A stretch of DNA of 56,265 nucleotides from Gammaproteobacteria bacterium (GCA_024275115.1 JAJRZT010000059.1:1-56265); one strand, 5' to 3'; positions 21,003 to 29,824 are shown, counted from the stretch's first letter. A program made the numbers and translations. Notes: generated from the sequence alone by a model not told the origin.

Positions 21003-21573
21003 CAGTCTTATCGACTCGATTATTTAATTCACCACTTAGTTTATGGTAAATAGCGCCACGCTGTTTAAAGCGCCGCGTACTGAATAATATTTCGTGTTCA
21101 ATCTCATTAAGCTCATAACGATTAATTAAATACTGAATATTTTCCAGCACGTCATCTCTGCTTTTACCATGAATCATTGTAAATAAATTATACGGCCAAC
21201 CAGGAAGACGGCGCGGTCGGTGATAGCATAATGTTATAAAGTCAAACTGCCCCAGGCATAAACCCAGCTTGCCAATAATTTCATCAGAAACATTCCAGAC
21301 AACCATTGCATTAGCCCGATACCCCAACTCATGATGGCGCACTATCACACCAGAACGTTTAATAATGTTAGACCGGTTTAAACGTTTCAAACGCTCAATC
21401 ACCTCACTTTCATCCATGCCCAGTTCTTCACCTAAATCAGCATAGGGTGTTGTGCTAATCGGTAGTCCTGTCTGGATAAGTACAATCAGTGCCTGATCCT
21501 GTTCATCAAATTTAACTTCTCTGGGTAAAATTGACTCGGACAAATAGGGCAAAGGGTTAACATTCATGTCCAT
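20995..21573 (-). CDS. nirL: NirL, siroheme decarboxylase subunit
   Basis: 192-residue AsnC-like subunit with the NirL/NirH signature CYHRPRRLPGWPYNLFTMIHG. The N-terminal ~20 residues (MDMNVNPLPYLSESIL) extend beyond the family core. The ATG at 21573 shares a base with the nirD stop, and a second ATG two codons on is equally possible. Acts with NirD, NirG and NirH on siroheme in the cytoplasm. Confidence 0.88.
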   Translation of the reverse strand: MDMNVNPLPYLSESILPREVKFDEQDQALIVLIQTGLPISTTPYADLGEELGMDESEVIERLKRLNRSNIIKRSGVIVRHHELGYRANAMVVWNVSDEIIGKLGLCLGQFDFITLCYHRPRRLPGWPYNLFTMIHGKSRDDVLENIQYLINRYELNEIEHEILFSTRRFKQRGAIYHKLSGELNNRVDKTDG

Positions 21574-22121
21574 TAAACCCCGCTCTCCTGTCCACGTTCA
21601 AAACCCACACCGAGATCAAACCCCAGATCAATATGGTAATCTTCCAGCATAGGTAAAGACATAACAGGGTGACCGCTACGGGATTCAATATCATATAAAA
21701 CACTATTTAACATTTCTTCATCCCTGGCAGTAACAACAAACCATAAGTTAAAATGATGTTCACGCTCGTAGTTGTGATTAACTTCGCTATAGCTGCTTAT
21801 CATCGCTGCAACATTTTCAAGTTCACTCACAGGCACTGCCATTGCAGCGAGCGTGCTTGCACCAATACTATTAGCACGAAACACGACACCCACACGACTA
21901 ACAAACCCTTGTTCTTTCAGTTTGTTTAACGTATCAATAACAATAGCCTCACTGCTACCCAGTTGCTTTGCAATTTGTTTAAACGGGCGCGAGACAAAAG
22001 GCAGGTTATGCTGAAAGTCATTTAATAAATGTTTTTCAAGCTCAGTCAATTTTTGTAGGCCATGTTGCTGTGTGTTTAACTGGCCATTAACTTCAGTAAT
22101 CGTATTTACTCTATGCATCAA
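21573..22121 (-). CDS. nirD: NirD, siroheme decarboxylase subunit
   Basis: 182-residue AsnC-like subunit. The first ~30 residues are poorly conserved. The core begins at LTELEKHLLNDFQHNLP and includes the NirD/NirG block YSEVNHNYEREHHFNLWFVV. It is slightly longer than typical NirD. A second ATG directly after the first (MMHRV) leaves the start ambiguous by one codon. It begins 15 bases after nirF. In some bacteria D and L are fused, but here they are separate. Confidence 0.88.
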   Translation of the reverse strand: MMHRVNTITEVNGQLNTQQHGLQKLTELEKHLLNDFQHNLPFVSRPFKQIAKQLGSSEAIVIDTLNKLKEQGFVSRVGVVFRANSIGASTLAAMAVPVSELENVAAMISSYSEVNHNYEREHHFNLWFVVTARDEEMLNSVLYDIESRSGHPVMSLPMLEDYHIDLGFDLGVGFERGQESGV

Positions 22122-22136
22122 ATGACCTCAACTTAT

Positions 22137-23315
22137 TCATAAACCGATACGGTGCGCACGATGAGTAAAAAAAATACCACTGGGTTTATTCATAGGTAAA
22201 GTGGTTATGGAATTGAAATTTTCCGTATCATAGACTGTTATTTTCCCCGCATCGCGTGCTGACACCCAAACCTGCTCACCACGCGGAGTAAACTCCATAT
22301 GCAGAACCGCTTTACCCGGCTTGAGAACTTTTATAATTTCCATCTTTTCAGTATCAATAACCTGTACTGTATCATTTCGCGGATAGGCAAAATTAACCCA
22401 GACCTGTCTGCCATCCGGGCGAGCCATAACAAACACCGGCTGGCCATGAACAGGGATAGACATTAGATGTTTCCAGTTATGCCGATTAACAACAAGCACC
22501 GTATTGCGACCAACAGCCGGCAAAAAAGCATAGTCTTCTGTCATTGCCCAGCCTTCCAGATGTGGCATTTTATAAACCGGCATTTTTTTACTGCCACGGC
22601 CATAATTATCAAGAATACGTTTAACACCTTTTTTCGGATGCCATAAATCCAGTACAACCAGACCGTCCTCACCAAACAGGCCAGCAATATAATAACGGCC
22701 ATCGGGCGTAATCAAACCATCATAAGGTTGGCGGCCTATATTTTTATACTTTGTTATTACCGGCTTACCACTACTAAGATCGGCTAACCAGATTTCATCC
22801 GCGTCATACAATGAAAAAACAAAACGTTGGCCGGGTGCATCAACCAGCCCCACAACTTTTGATTGTTTGTTTGCACTGCCATAAGTTGCAGGAATATCAG
22901 CAACCAGCTCAAGTGTGTTTGAGTCAAAGATTTTAACCCCACCTGGTTGATAATTTGAAACAGCAACCTGTTTACCATTCTGTGATATGGCACCGCCAAT
23001 ACTGTTGCCAGACTGAATAATTCGTTTTACAATTTTTGAAGTGAGGATATCAATTTTTGTCAGACCGCCATCACGACCAAATATGTAGGCATAACGTTCA
23101 TCACGTGAATAAACAACCGAAGCGTGAGATAAATCACCTAGTCCAGTGACTCGAGACAGCACCGTTCTATTTGTTGTTTCTACAATTTGCACACTGCCAC
23201 TGGCACGTTCAATCACCACGCCAAGGTCGCCCGTGCCACGTAAATTAGTGCTACTACAGCCCACCATAACAGCAGCAAACGTCGTTAATAAAACCACTTT
23301 AATAAAAGCCATCAT
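22137..23315 (-). CDS. nirF: NirF, heme d1 biosynthesis lipoprotein
   Basis: NirF is a d1-propeller protein without a cytochrome c domain that acts in the periplasm before NirN. 392 residues. The N terminus is a lipoprotein signal with a lipobox ending VMVGC (Cys20), so it is probably membrane-tethered. GDLSHASVVYSRDERYAYIFGRDG aligns with the heme d1 proximal-ligand region of NirS, with the His retained. The C-terminal MNKPSGIFFT matches the end of the NirS/NirN fold. The start overlaps the nirC end by 4 bases. Confidence 0.95.
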   Translation of the reverse strand: MMAFIKVVLLTTFAAVMVGCSSTNLRGTGDLGVVIERASGSVQIVETTNRTVLSRVTGLGDLSHASVVYSRDERYAYIFGRDGGLTKIDILTSKIVKRIIQSGNSIGGAISQNGKQVAVSNYQPGGVKIFDSNTLELVADIPATYGSANKQSKVVGLVDAPGQRFVFSLYDADEIWLADLSSGKPVITKYKNIGRQPYDGLITPDGRYYIAGLFGEDGLVVLDLWHPKKGVKRILDNYGRGSKKMPVYKMPHLEGWAMTEDYAFLPAVGRNTVLVVNRHNWKHLMSIPVHGQPVFVMARPDGRQVWVNFAYPRNDTVQVIDTEKMEIIKVLKPGKAVLHMEFTPRGEQVWVSARDAGKITVYDTENFNSITTLPMNKPSGIFFTHRAHRIGL

Positions 23316-23659
23316 AAGCTTACACCGCTATACAGGGCATCAACTATCCAGCGAATTTCTTCTTTGCTTAGTATTTTGTTCCAGGGTGGCATGGGGGTTC
23401 CCGGGCGCCCAAGTGAAATAGTGACTTCAATCATTTTGCGTGGTTTATTTTTTAGCACATCAACGGTGAGAGCCGGCCCCAACCCGCCTTTCATTGTCAT
23501 ACCATGACATGAGCCACAGTCCTGTATTAACAGGTTATGCAGTTCTGCCTGACGTTGCCCGGATATATTCCCGGCAGCTGTAGCGGCGGAAAAAGTGGTC
23601 AACATCATTACCAGAAATAATAACGTCACAAGTAGATTATTGTGCTGATAACTAGCCAT
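23312..23659 (-). CDS. nirC: NirC, periplasmic c-type cytochrome
   Basis: A 115-residue monoheme cytochrome c with a signal peptide ending near TAAG. The heme motif is CGSCHG (around residue 48) and the Met ligand lies in GTPMPPWN. NirC can give electrons to NirS and serves in heme d1 synthesis, probably as the electron acceptor for NirF/NirN. Its ATG lies within the last 8 bases of nirE. A nirM-type cytochrome c551 gene, usual next to nirS, is absent, so NirC is one of few candidate soluble donors here. Confidence 0.92.
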   Translation of the reverse strand: MASYQHNNLLVTLLFLVMMLTTFSAATAAGNISGQRQAELHNLLIQDCGSCHGMTMKGGLGPALTVDVLKNKPRKMIEVTISLGRPGTPMPPWNKILSKEEIRWIVDALYSGVSL

Positions 23660-24452
23660 GTGATATTTTTCCTGTTCTGGAAAAACAACGACTGCTGAGG
23701 TCTTCCGTTACAAACCAGTCCAGTGATTCTGCAAGTGACACCACTTTACCGATAACAAAAATAACCGGGGGCTGCAGCATGGCATTTTTAGTATCCGTTG
23801 CTAAACAGGACAAAGTAGACATAACTCGTTGCTGGCGAGCGGTTGTTCCATCCTGTATAGCAGCGGCCGGTGTATCGCTATCAAGGCCAGCCACCATTAT
23901 CTTTCTGCAAATAAAATCGATATTGGCAAGCCCCATATAGACAACAAGGGTTTTGTTTTTATCAGCTAAGGTATTCCAGTCCAGCTCAAGCGGCTGGTTA
24001 GCCTGTGTATGCCCGGTAATAATTTGCACACTTTGAGCCAGTCCACGATGGGTTAACGGGATACCCGCATAAGTTGTGCAGGCAGAAGCAGCCGTTATAC
24101 CGGGTACAATTTCAAATTTTATGCCATGTTGAGCAAGGAATAAGGCCTCTTCACTGCCCCTGCCAAAGATAAACGGATCGCCTCCTTTGAGCCGTACAAT
24201 AGTACGCTGGCTTTCTGCCAGCTTGACCAGCAATGGATTAATTTCATCCTGAGGTAAGCTGTGATTGCCTGATATTTTACCTACATAAATCAAACTCACC
24301 CCAGCGGGGATCAACTTCAGAATGGCTTCAGACACCAGTCGATCATAAATGATTACATCGGCATTCTGTATCAAGCGTAATGCTTTTACGGTTAACAAGT
24401 CAGGATCACCGGAACCAGTTCCAACCAGATAAACTTTTTTTGGCTGATTCAT
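23652..24452 (-). CDS. nirE: uroporphyrinogen-III C-methyltransferase NirE
   Basis: S-adenosylmethionine-dependent methylation of uroporphyrinogen III to precorrin-2, the first committed step to siroheme and heme d1. 266 residues in the SUMT/CobA family: VYLVGTGSGDPDLLTVKA at the N terminus, YDRLVS, RLKGGDPFIFGRG and VPGITAASA, then ITGHT. It lacks the siroheme synthase domain of CysG, as expected of a dedicated NirE. First gene of the nir operon. A perfect DNR/FNR box lies 150 bases upstream. NirE at the head is a rearranged order compared with Pseudomonas. Confidence 0.95.
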   Translation of the reverse strand: MNQPKKVYLVGTGSGDPDLLTVKALRLIQNADVIIYDRLVSEAILKLIPAGVSLIYVGKISGNHSLPQDEINPLLVKLAESQRTIVRLKGGDPFIFGRGSEEALFLAQHGIKFEIVPGITAASACTTYAGIPLTHRGLAQSVQIITGHTQANQPLELDWNTLADKNKTLVVYMGLANIDFICRKIMVAGLDSDTPAAAIQDGTTARQQRVMSTLSCLATDTKNAMLQPPVIFVIGKVVSLAESLDWFVTEDLSSRCFSRTGKISHG

Positions 24453-24601
24453 TTTATTACCTCAAGACTATAACTCTGATTGATTATATTAAAATAGGTA
24501 GCTTGTAACTGCCAACCATTAACTTGCCTAGCTCAGTGATAAAAAATAATGGCTCCTTTTTCCCGTTAATATGAAATTATGACTTATACACAAATTATGC
24601 C

Positions 24602-24615
24602 TTGATTTAGATCAA
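24602..24615. promoter_or_regulatory. FNR/DNR box between nirE and the hemerythrin gene
   Basis: TTGAT TTAG ATCAA is a perfect palindromic match to the FNR/DNR consensus. With the box centred at -41.5, a TAATTT-like -10 falls at the expected place on the minus strand (toward nirE). The symmetric site could also serve the plus-strand hemerythrin gene. Confidence 0.9.
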
Positions 24616-24665
24616 CCCCATTAAAAGGATATTCTGTTAAAAATAGAGTTAAATTAGGATACAAA

Positions 24666-24699
24666 TTTGTCTGTGACAAACCCGTGGTAAATTAACCAC
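24666..24699. promoter_or_regulatory. two adjacent palindromes upstream of the hemerythrin gene
   Basis: TTTGTC TGT GACAAA (24666-24680) and GTGGT AAATTA ACCAC (24684-24699) are both perfect inverted repeats, three bases apart, 97-130 bases before the hemerythrin start. They look like operators. I cannot assign a regulator. Confidence 0.5.
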
Positions 24700-24795
24700 A
24701 CGTAACACTGGCCTGCTGCTGACGACGACAATCAATAACTTTAACCCGGCTCATTAGAAAATCTTATAAGAAATAATTAAAAGAGAGCGCATCTT

Positions 24796-25380
24796 ATGAA
24801 ACTAAATGCATGTCTGAATAAACAAGGGTGTATGTTCGGCGTATCCGTCCTTATTATGTGTCTGATAATAGCGGTCATATTAGGACTGATGGCAGGCCCC
24901 GGTAGCCCCATAACATGGCTACTTATTGCAGCTCTGCTCGTTATTCCCTATGTGCACAGAAAGCTGTCGGCCAAACACTATGTTACATGGAAAAATGAGT
25001 ACAGCGTTGGCATTGACTCTATCGATCGTCAACACAGAAAACTGGTTAATCTGATTAACCAGTTACAGACAGCGGTAGACTATTCAACCGGTGAAGAGTT
25101 CGAACGCGAGGCACTAAAAGAACTCGTCGATTACACTAAAACCCATTTCCATTACGAAGAAGATCTGCTGCAAAAAAATAACTACCCTGACTTTGTATCT
25201 CATAAGGAACAACATAACAACATGATTAAGCATGTTGAGGAAGTACTTGCCGAATATGAAAAAAATCGCGATACCGCTATGAGTAATGCAGCGAACTATC
25301 TCAAGGACTGGTTAATTACCCATATTAATGGCACAGATAAAAAATACAGCAGTTTTCTAATTGATAAGGGCGTAAAATAA
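24796..25380 (+). CDS. membrane-anchored bacteriohemerythrin
   Basis: A 194-residue protein with two N-terminal TM helices (about residues 14-33 and 37-53) and a cytoplasmic-side or periplasmic hemerythrin domain. The di-iron ligands are complete: His80 (DRQH), His117 and Glu121 (THFHYEE), His136 and His140 (SHKEQH), His176 and Asp181 (THINGTD). Hemerythrins bind O2 and some bind or reduce NO. It is divergent from the heme d1 operon, shares a DNR box with it, and is followed 43 bases on by a tri-heme cytochrome. That makes an NO or O2 protective or sensing role plausible. This is inference. Confidence 0.88.
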   Translation: MKLNACLNKQGCMFGVSVLIMCLIIAVILGLMAGPGSPITWLLIAALLVIPYVHRKLSAKHYVTWKNEYSVGIDSIDRQHRKLVNLINQLQTAVDYSTGEEFEREALKELVDYTKTHFHYEEDLLQKNNYPDFVSHKEQHNNMIKHVEEVLAEYEKNRDTAMSNAANYLKDWLITHINGTDKKYSSFLIDKGVK

Positions 25381-25423
25381 ACTGGCTATTAAATACAACT
25401 TAAACTCCAGGTTCAGTAATAAT

Positions 25424-26266
25424 ATGAAATTCACCCCTGTTTTACTCCTTGTTACTGCCCTTTTTTCCCTTATGCTCAACCCTGCACATGCAGAAAATAC
25501 AATTAAATTCGACACACCCCCTGCCTCACTGGAAAAATGGTACAAACCCAGCAATAAACGCCAGGTATGGTTACACACGATGTTCCGGCTACGGCGTGAA
25601 ATGCAGGCCATTAATGAATACGCCAAAGAAAATAATACAACAACAATGAAAAAGTGGATAAAACGTCTGGATAAAGACTACAACAGCATTGCTAAGATGG
25701 TGCCCGAATGGGAAAAAGAAATTAAGCCCCGGCTATTATCTGAGCTAAAAATATTTGCAGACAAAGGCGACTCTTTACGCGTGGCCAAAACACTGAAAAT
25801 GATCAAGCAAACCTGTGACGACTGCCATAAAAATTATCAGCCGCTTGTAACTGCTATCTACCGCACACCCGACTACGATGATATTAAACTCAAAAATAGC
25901 AATGGCACTCCTCATAGCTTCAAAGACAATATGAACGCCTTGTCCATATCAATAAACCGGATACTTATTGCGCTGGATGATGGAAAAAAATCAACGGCTC
26001 TGCAGGCTCAGAAAAATCTTTATATGCAATTGCAGGCGCTTGGTAGTAGCTGCACAAGCTGTCATAAAAAAGACAGTTATCCTAAAGAACGTATACTGGG
26101 TAAAAGCATGCTTAAAAATATGCAACGACTCGAAACAAGAATAAAGAAGGGGCGGGTAAAAGCGAGCCAGAAAATACTGGGAAAAATTGGTGTTGCGGTA
26201 TGTGCGCGCTGCCATAATATTCACCGTATTGTTCACGACTTACGTAATACATTAGTACCCCATTAG
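25424..26266 (+). CDS. periplasmic tri-heme cytochrome c, c'-like modules
   Basis: A 280-residue secreted protein (signal peptide ending AHA at residue 23) with three CxxCH motifs: CDDCH (131-135), CTSCH (210-214) and CARCH (260-264). Each closes a helix-rich segment, in the manner of cytochrome c'/c556, where the heme motif lies at the end of a helical bundle. There is no obvious Met ligand next to them. It probably forms an operon with the hemerythrin gene. Its stop is 20 bases from the convergent nirN copy 2. I do not recognise a named family. A role in NO binding or electron transfer is a guess from context. Confidence 0.82.
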   Translation: MKFTPVLLLVTALFSLMLNPAHAENTIKFDTPPASLEKWYKPSNKRQVWLHTMFRLRREMQAINEYAKENNTTTMKKWIKRLDKDYNSIAKMVPEWEKEIKPRLLSELKIFADKGDSLRVAKTLKMIKQTCDDCHKNYQPLVTAIYRTPDYDDIKLKNSNGTPHSFKDNMNALSISINRILIALDDGKKSTALQAQKNLYMQLQALGSSCTSCHKKDSYPKERILGKSMLKNMQRLETRIKKGRVKASQKILGKIGVAVCARCHNIHRIVHDLRNTLVPH

Positions 26267-26286
26267 CAACAATAAACCGTTATTTC

Positions 26287-27876
26287 TTATGGCTCGACGT
26301 ACCGTGTCCTGTTATACACGTTGTATTTTCCCGAAGGTTTATTCATCGGGATACGTTTTATTTCTTTCAATGTTATCGCATCAAATACAATCACTACACC
26401 TTGCCGATCCCAGATACTGAGTAATACGTATTGACCATCCCGTGTAAATTCAACATGAGCGGATCGCTTTCCCGGTACAGGTCTAAAGGTCTTTATAATT
26501 TCCAGACGCTGCTTGTCGATTACATGCATAACATCTTTATTCGTCCCAACAAACACATCAAGCCATATGTAAGGTGAATTTTTATGTGTTTTCATAAAAA
26601 ACCCAGGCCCCAGTGTTTTAATTTGTTTAACCACTTTCCATGTTTCCATATCGAGTACCGTCACAATGCCTTTACGAATATTCGGAACAGCCAGAACCTT
26701 ACGGCCTTTATAGTCCAGACTAACCCCTGAACCAAAATGTGGCTTGCCCGGTAAATCGATACCAGGTACAACAACTTTTCGAGTATCCAGATCAACCACC
26801 TGGCCTTTTCCCTTAGCCGTCACACCGGCAATCACAATAGCCTCTTTGTCCAGATAAAAATTATCCAGATAATCATCAACACTAATGCGCCTTAACGGAA
26901 AATCTTCAGGGGCTGTATTTTCACCCGAGTCTACACGATAGTCATGTACCCACATACCAAACCCGACTGGTGGTTCATCTTCATAAGATATTTCCCACAG
27001 TTCAGGTATATCCTTAAGCGCAGCAAAAAAACTGTTACGTGCGGGGGCAGTATAAACAGCACTAACACGTGATGTTTTGCCTTCATTATTTTTAACTGCA
27101 TACAGTTTTAGCGGGCTTAAACCTTGCGCATCAAGCAGTACCAGGGTATGCGGTAAATAGTTTGCTACCAGGATATAGCGACCATCGGCTGATATAACTA
27201 AATTCCGGGTATTTATACCAACACGAATTTCAGCAACCAGTTTCAGACTGTAAATATCATACTGACTGATCCAGCCATCAACCGAGGAAGAATAAACATA
27301 ACGCCCAGAGGGTGAATATTTCAGCCCACCGTACAATGCATATCTTGATTTAAAACGATGCAACGGTTCAAATGTATCTCCGTCAAGCAGGGTGATATGA
27401 TTATCTCCCTTCTCCACCACCAGAAATAAATTAAAATAATCCTTTACAGTAAAGACAGGATTTTTAGCCAGGCTATTTTTCGTGTTATGGATAATATGGC
27501 TGGCTTTGATTTGTTGCATACCCCAGGCAGGTATTTTTTCTAACGGGGTATAGATAAAATCAACCAGCGACCTAATTTCTTTATCAGTCAAGCTGTTTTT
27601 GAATGCCTGCATAGGGGTTCCAACACGCCCGTTACGGATAACATTTCTAGCGGTAGTCTTAGGTAGACGCTTAAGGTTTTCAGGCAACAGCGCGGGTCCA
27701 GTTCCCCCTAGTCGATGTTTATTATGGCATTGTGCACAGTTGGTTTTATAGAGACTGTAAGTGTTATGTTCAACTCTGGAACTGGCTACTGATAATGTTG
27801 TTATCAAAAATAAAAGAGCAATAAAAATAATTTTAAATAAAATATGGCTATCAACTTTGAATAACTCACATTTCAT
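26287..27876 (-). CDS. NirN paralogue, cytochrome c-d1 protein (copy 2)
   Basis: A 529-residue protein of the same architecture as nirN at 17172: signal/anchor helix (about residues 12-32), cytochrome c with CAQCH (47-51) and Met89 (GTPMQAF), then a d1 propeller. Long blocks are near-identical to copy 1, such as EIRVGINTRNL and LPHTLVLLDA. The presumed proximal heme d1 ligand is replaced: ALYGG (Tyr182) instead of ALHGG. His380 (GKPHFGSG) is kept, and the second NirS catalytic His is Asn399. It follows the cupredoxin gene by 5 bases. Could be a d1-handling protein with altered ligation, a d1 carrier, or an electron-transfer partner. Confidence 0.87.
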   Translation of the reverse strand: MKCELFKVDSHILFKIIFIALLFLITTLSVASSRVEHNTYSLYKTNCAQCHNKHRLGGTGPALLPENLKRLPKTTARNVIRNGRVGTPMQAFKNSLTDKEIRSLVDFIYTPLEKIPAWGMQQIKASHIIHNTKNSLAKNPVFTVKDYFNLFLVVEKGDNHITLLDGDTFEPLHRFKSRYALYGGLKYSPSGRYVYSSSVDGWISQYDIYSLKLVAEIRVGINTRNLVISADGRYILVANYLPHTLVLLDAQGLSPLKLYAVKNNEGKTSRVSAVYTAPARNSFFAALKDIPELWEISYEDEPPVGFGMWVHDYRVDSGENTAPEDFPLRRISVDDYLDNFYLDKEAIVIAGVTAKGKGQVVDLDTRKVVVPGIDLPGKPHFGSGVSLDYKGRKVLAVPNIRKGIVTVLDMETWKVVKQIKTLGPGFFMKTHKNSPYIWLDVFVGTNKDVMHVIDKQRLEIIKTFRPVPGKRSAHVEFTRDGQYVLLSIWDRQGVVIVFDAITLKEIKRIPMNKPSGKYNVYNRTRYVEP

Positions 27877-27881
27877 AAATT

Positions 27882-28226
27882 TTAATCAACCACATAAACG
27901 ATACCGGTCATTTCAGGGTGAGGCCCGCAACGATAAGGGAAAGAACCGGTTTGATTAAACTGGCGTTGATAGCTATCACCCGAAAATAAATAATCTTCCG
28001 GTTCTTCTTCACCGGATGCTTCAAACCAGACACTATGGTATTGGCGTTTTTCCTGATTCAGCCACCGTATTTTTTGCCCACGTTTAATCGTAATTTCCGG
28101 GGGTATGAATTTGTAACCTTTAATAATAACCTGCGGCTGCGCATCAGCCTTATTGTTTGTAGCAGCAAACACGCCCTGATTAAAAACGGCCAAAGTATAT
28201 AATAGCAACAGTAGTCTGTATTTCAT
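27882..28226 (-). CDS. periplasmic cupredoxin (blue copper protein)
   Basis: 114 residues with a signal peptide ending near FAA (residue 22). Type 1 copper ligands are visible: His64 (YHSVWF), Cys100, His103 and Met106 (CGPHPEM), with the plastocyanin-like spacing. The ~90-residue mature size fits a small electron carrier. It lies between the NirT-type gene (48-base gap) and nirN copy 2 (5-base gap), downstream of nirS. A copper carrier in this place could replace cytochrome c551 as electron donor to NirS. That is inference. Confidence 0.9.
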   Translation of the reverse strand: MKYRLLLLLYTLAVFNQGVFAATNNKADAQPQVIIKGYKFIPPEITIKRGQKIRWLNQEKRQYHSVWFEASGEEEPEDYLFSGDSYQRQFNQTGSFPYRCGPHPEMTGIVYVVD

Positions 28227-28274
28227 TTTTTATTCCTCGTTAATAAAAATTAATTTACAGTTATTTTTTAGCCT

Positions 28275-29824
28275 CTATTGTTTTATTGCATTTATTTCTG
28301 CATCTTCATTATCAAAACCGAGTTTAAAACCAAGAGAAACATGGTGGAAACGGCTGCTACTATAATCATCATGGATAGCAAAGCCAATGTTATATAATTG
28401 ATCTGCTACCATACTGATATCGCCCAGTTTGTCAGACGTCAATTTACGTTTCATCACCACCGTCCATACACCGTCTTTCAATTCACCCACAAAGCTTACG
28501 CCCTGTCCACCGGTCATCACACGTTCAGCAAGGATATAACCATCTTCTGATTCACCCGTACCCGACTTATAACGCAGCAAGTCCATAAAAGCACCTTCTT
28601 TAAGTAAAGCCTCTATTTCAACTTCACTTTTCAGCTTGTCCCAACCACCGCGTTTTTTATTATTTTTGCCTTCTATTTCAATTTCTGTTCGGCTCTCTTT
28701 CAGATACTTGGTGAAACCGCCACTTAAATCAAGTTGACTAGCCAATGGGCTGGTCTTTAATAATGACTTATCCGGTTCATGCGGCATGCCATTCACATCA
28801 TGATGGCACGATTGCCAACAGCCTGAACGTTCAGCAAATTCAACCTTGGGATCATCTTCGCTATCGGTTGCCAGCATGATTGCAAGTTTAATCTGATTCT
28901 CCGGATCCATCTTACCACCAGTAATAAAGGGGGCAGGTGCATGCTTGTCATCTTTCCATTGAAAACGCATGTAAAGATTATTAGCGTCATGAGCAGCCTG
29001 AACTTTTAGAACCATACTGCCCCGCTTGCCAGGGATGGGCGTTGGCTCAAGTATTTCGCCGGATACAATTTTATCACCAATATCAACTTCTTCATCTTCA
29101 TGGCAATCAAAACAGCGATCGCCTGTCATGATAGCGCGTTTGCCACCATGGTCACTGCCCTTTAGTACCCACTCCATCGAAGCCTGACCAGGGAAAAACA
29201 GAGGGATATCGACAGCTTCAATACTACTCCAGTTAATATTCGAAGCAGGCGATGAAGCCGTTGGTTTAGCTACAGACGTAGAGGCTTTAACAGGTTGAGC
29301 TTCTACCACCTTTTCAGAGGCGCTAACAACGTTGGTTGTAACTGTATCTTTTTTCTTAATGAGTTTATAGCCATTATCAATAAAGGCCTGCCACTGTGGA
29401 GCAATCTCACGTTTATTCTCTGCAAGCGGTTTATTCAGTTCATCCAGCTCGGCCTCACTGAGTTGATCATGCACCTTGGTATGGGCAATACCTTTATGAC
29501 AATCAATACAGGTATTGCCATCAATCATTGCTTTTGCGTGTTGTTTACGTGAACGTTTTTTCTGGCTTTCCGGTGCCATCGAATCAAAGTTATGACAGTT
29601 TCTACATTCACGCGAATCCGTATCTTTCATTGCATGCCATACATTTTTTGCCATTTTCAGGCGCTTGGCATCAAATTTTTCGGGGGTATCGATCGAACCC
29701 AGCACCATATGGAAAACTTCATTGGTCGCCTGAATTTTGCGTATAACCTTGTGTATCCATGGACGAGGGACATGGCAATCGGAACAGGTCGCACGTACAC
29801 CGCTACGATTAGTATAGTGAGTGG
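28275..29824 (-). pseudogene. NirT/NapC - heme-binding-domain fusion, downstream part after frameshift
   Basis: This is the continuation, one frame off, of the NapC/NirT gene that starts at 30025. It resumes with [20 protein letters not shown], the conserved second heme region of NapC/NirT. Two more heme motifs follow (CRNCH, CIDCH), completing a tetraheme NapC module. After a Thr/Ser/Pro-rich linker comes a ~300-residue domain like the heme-binding subunit of ethylbenzene dehydrogenase/cytochrome c-552. It contains CFDCH and an unusual CWQSCH (CX3CH). Restoring one base would give a 583-residue protein. The longest free-standing frame starts at the ATG at 29708. An anchored quinol-oxidising cytochrome feeding NirS is the likely original role. 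Confidence 0.8.

Larger units (their letters stand above)
24453..24795. other. divergent regulatory region, nirE / hemerythrin
   Basis: A 343-base gene-free interval between divergent starts. It holds one FNR/DNR box (24602-24615) and two further palindromes (24666-24680 and 24684-24699). No open frame of note. Confidence 0.8.

Noticed and set aside
24796-25380. Methyl-accepting or signalling protein with a hemerythrin domain
   Set aside because: No signalling domain follows the hemerythrin fold. The protein ends at residue 194.
26287-27876. Second nitrite reductase (NirS) gene
   Set aside because: Only one of the two catalytic His residues is present (Asn399 at the second) and overall similarity is to NirN copy 1, so NirN-type is preferred.
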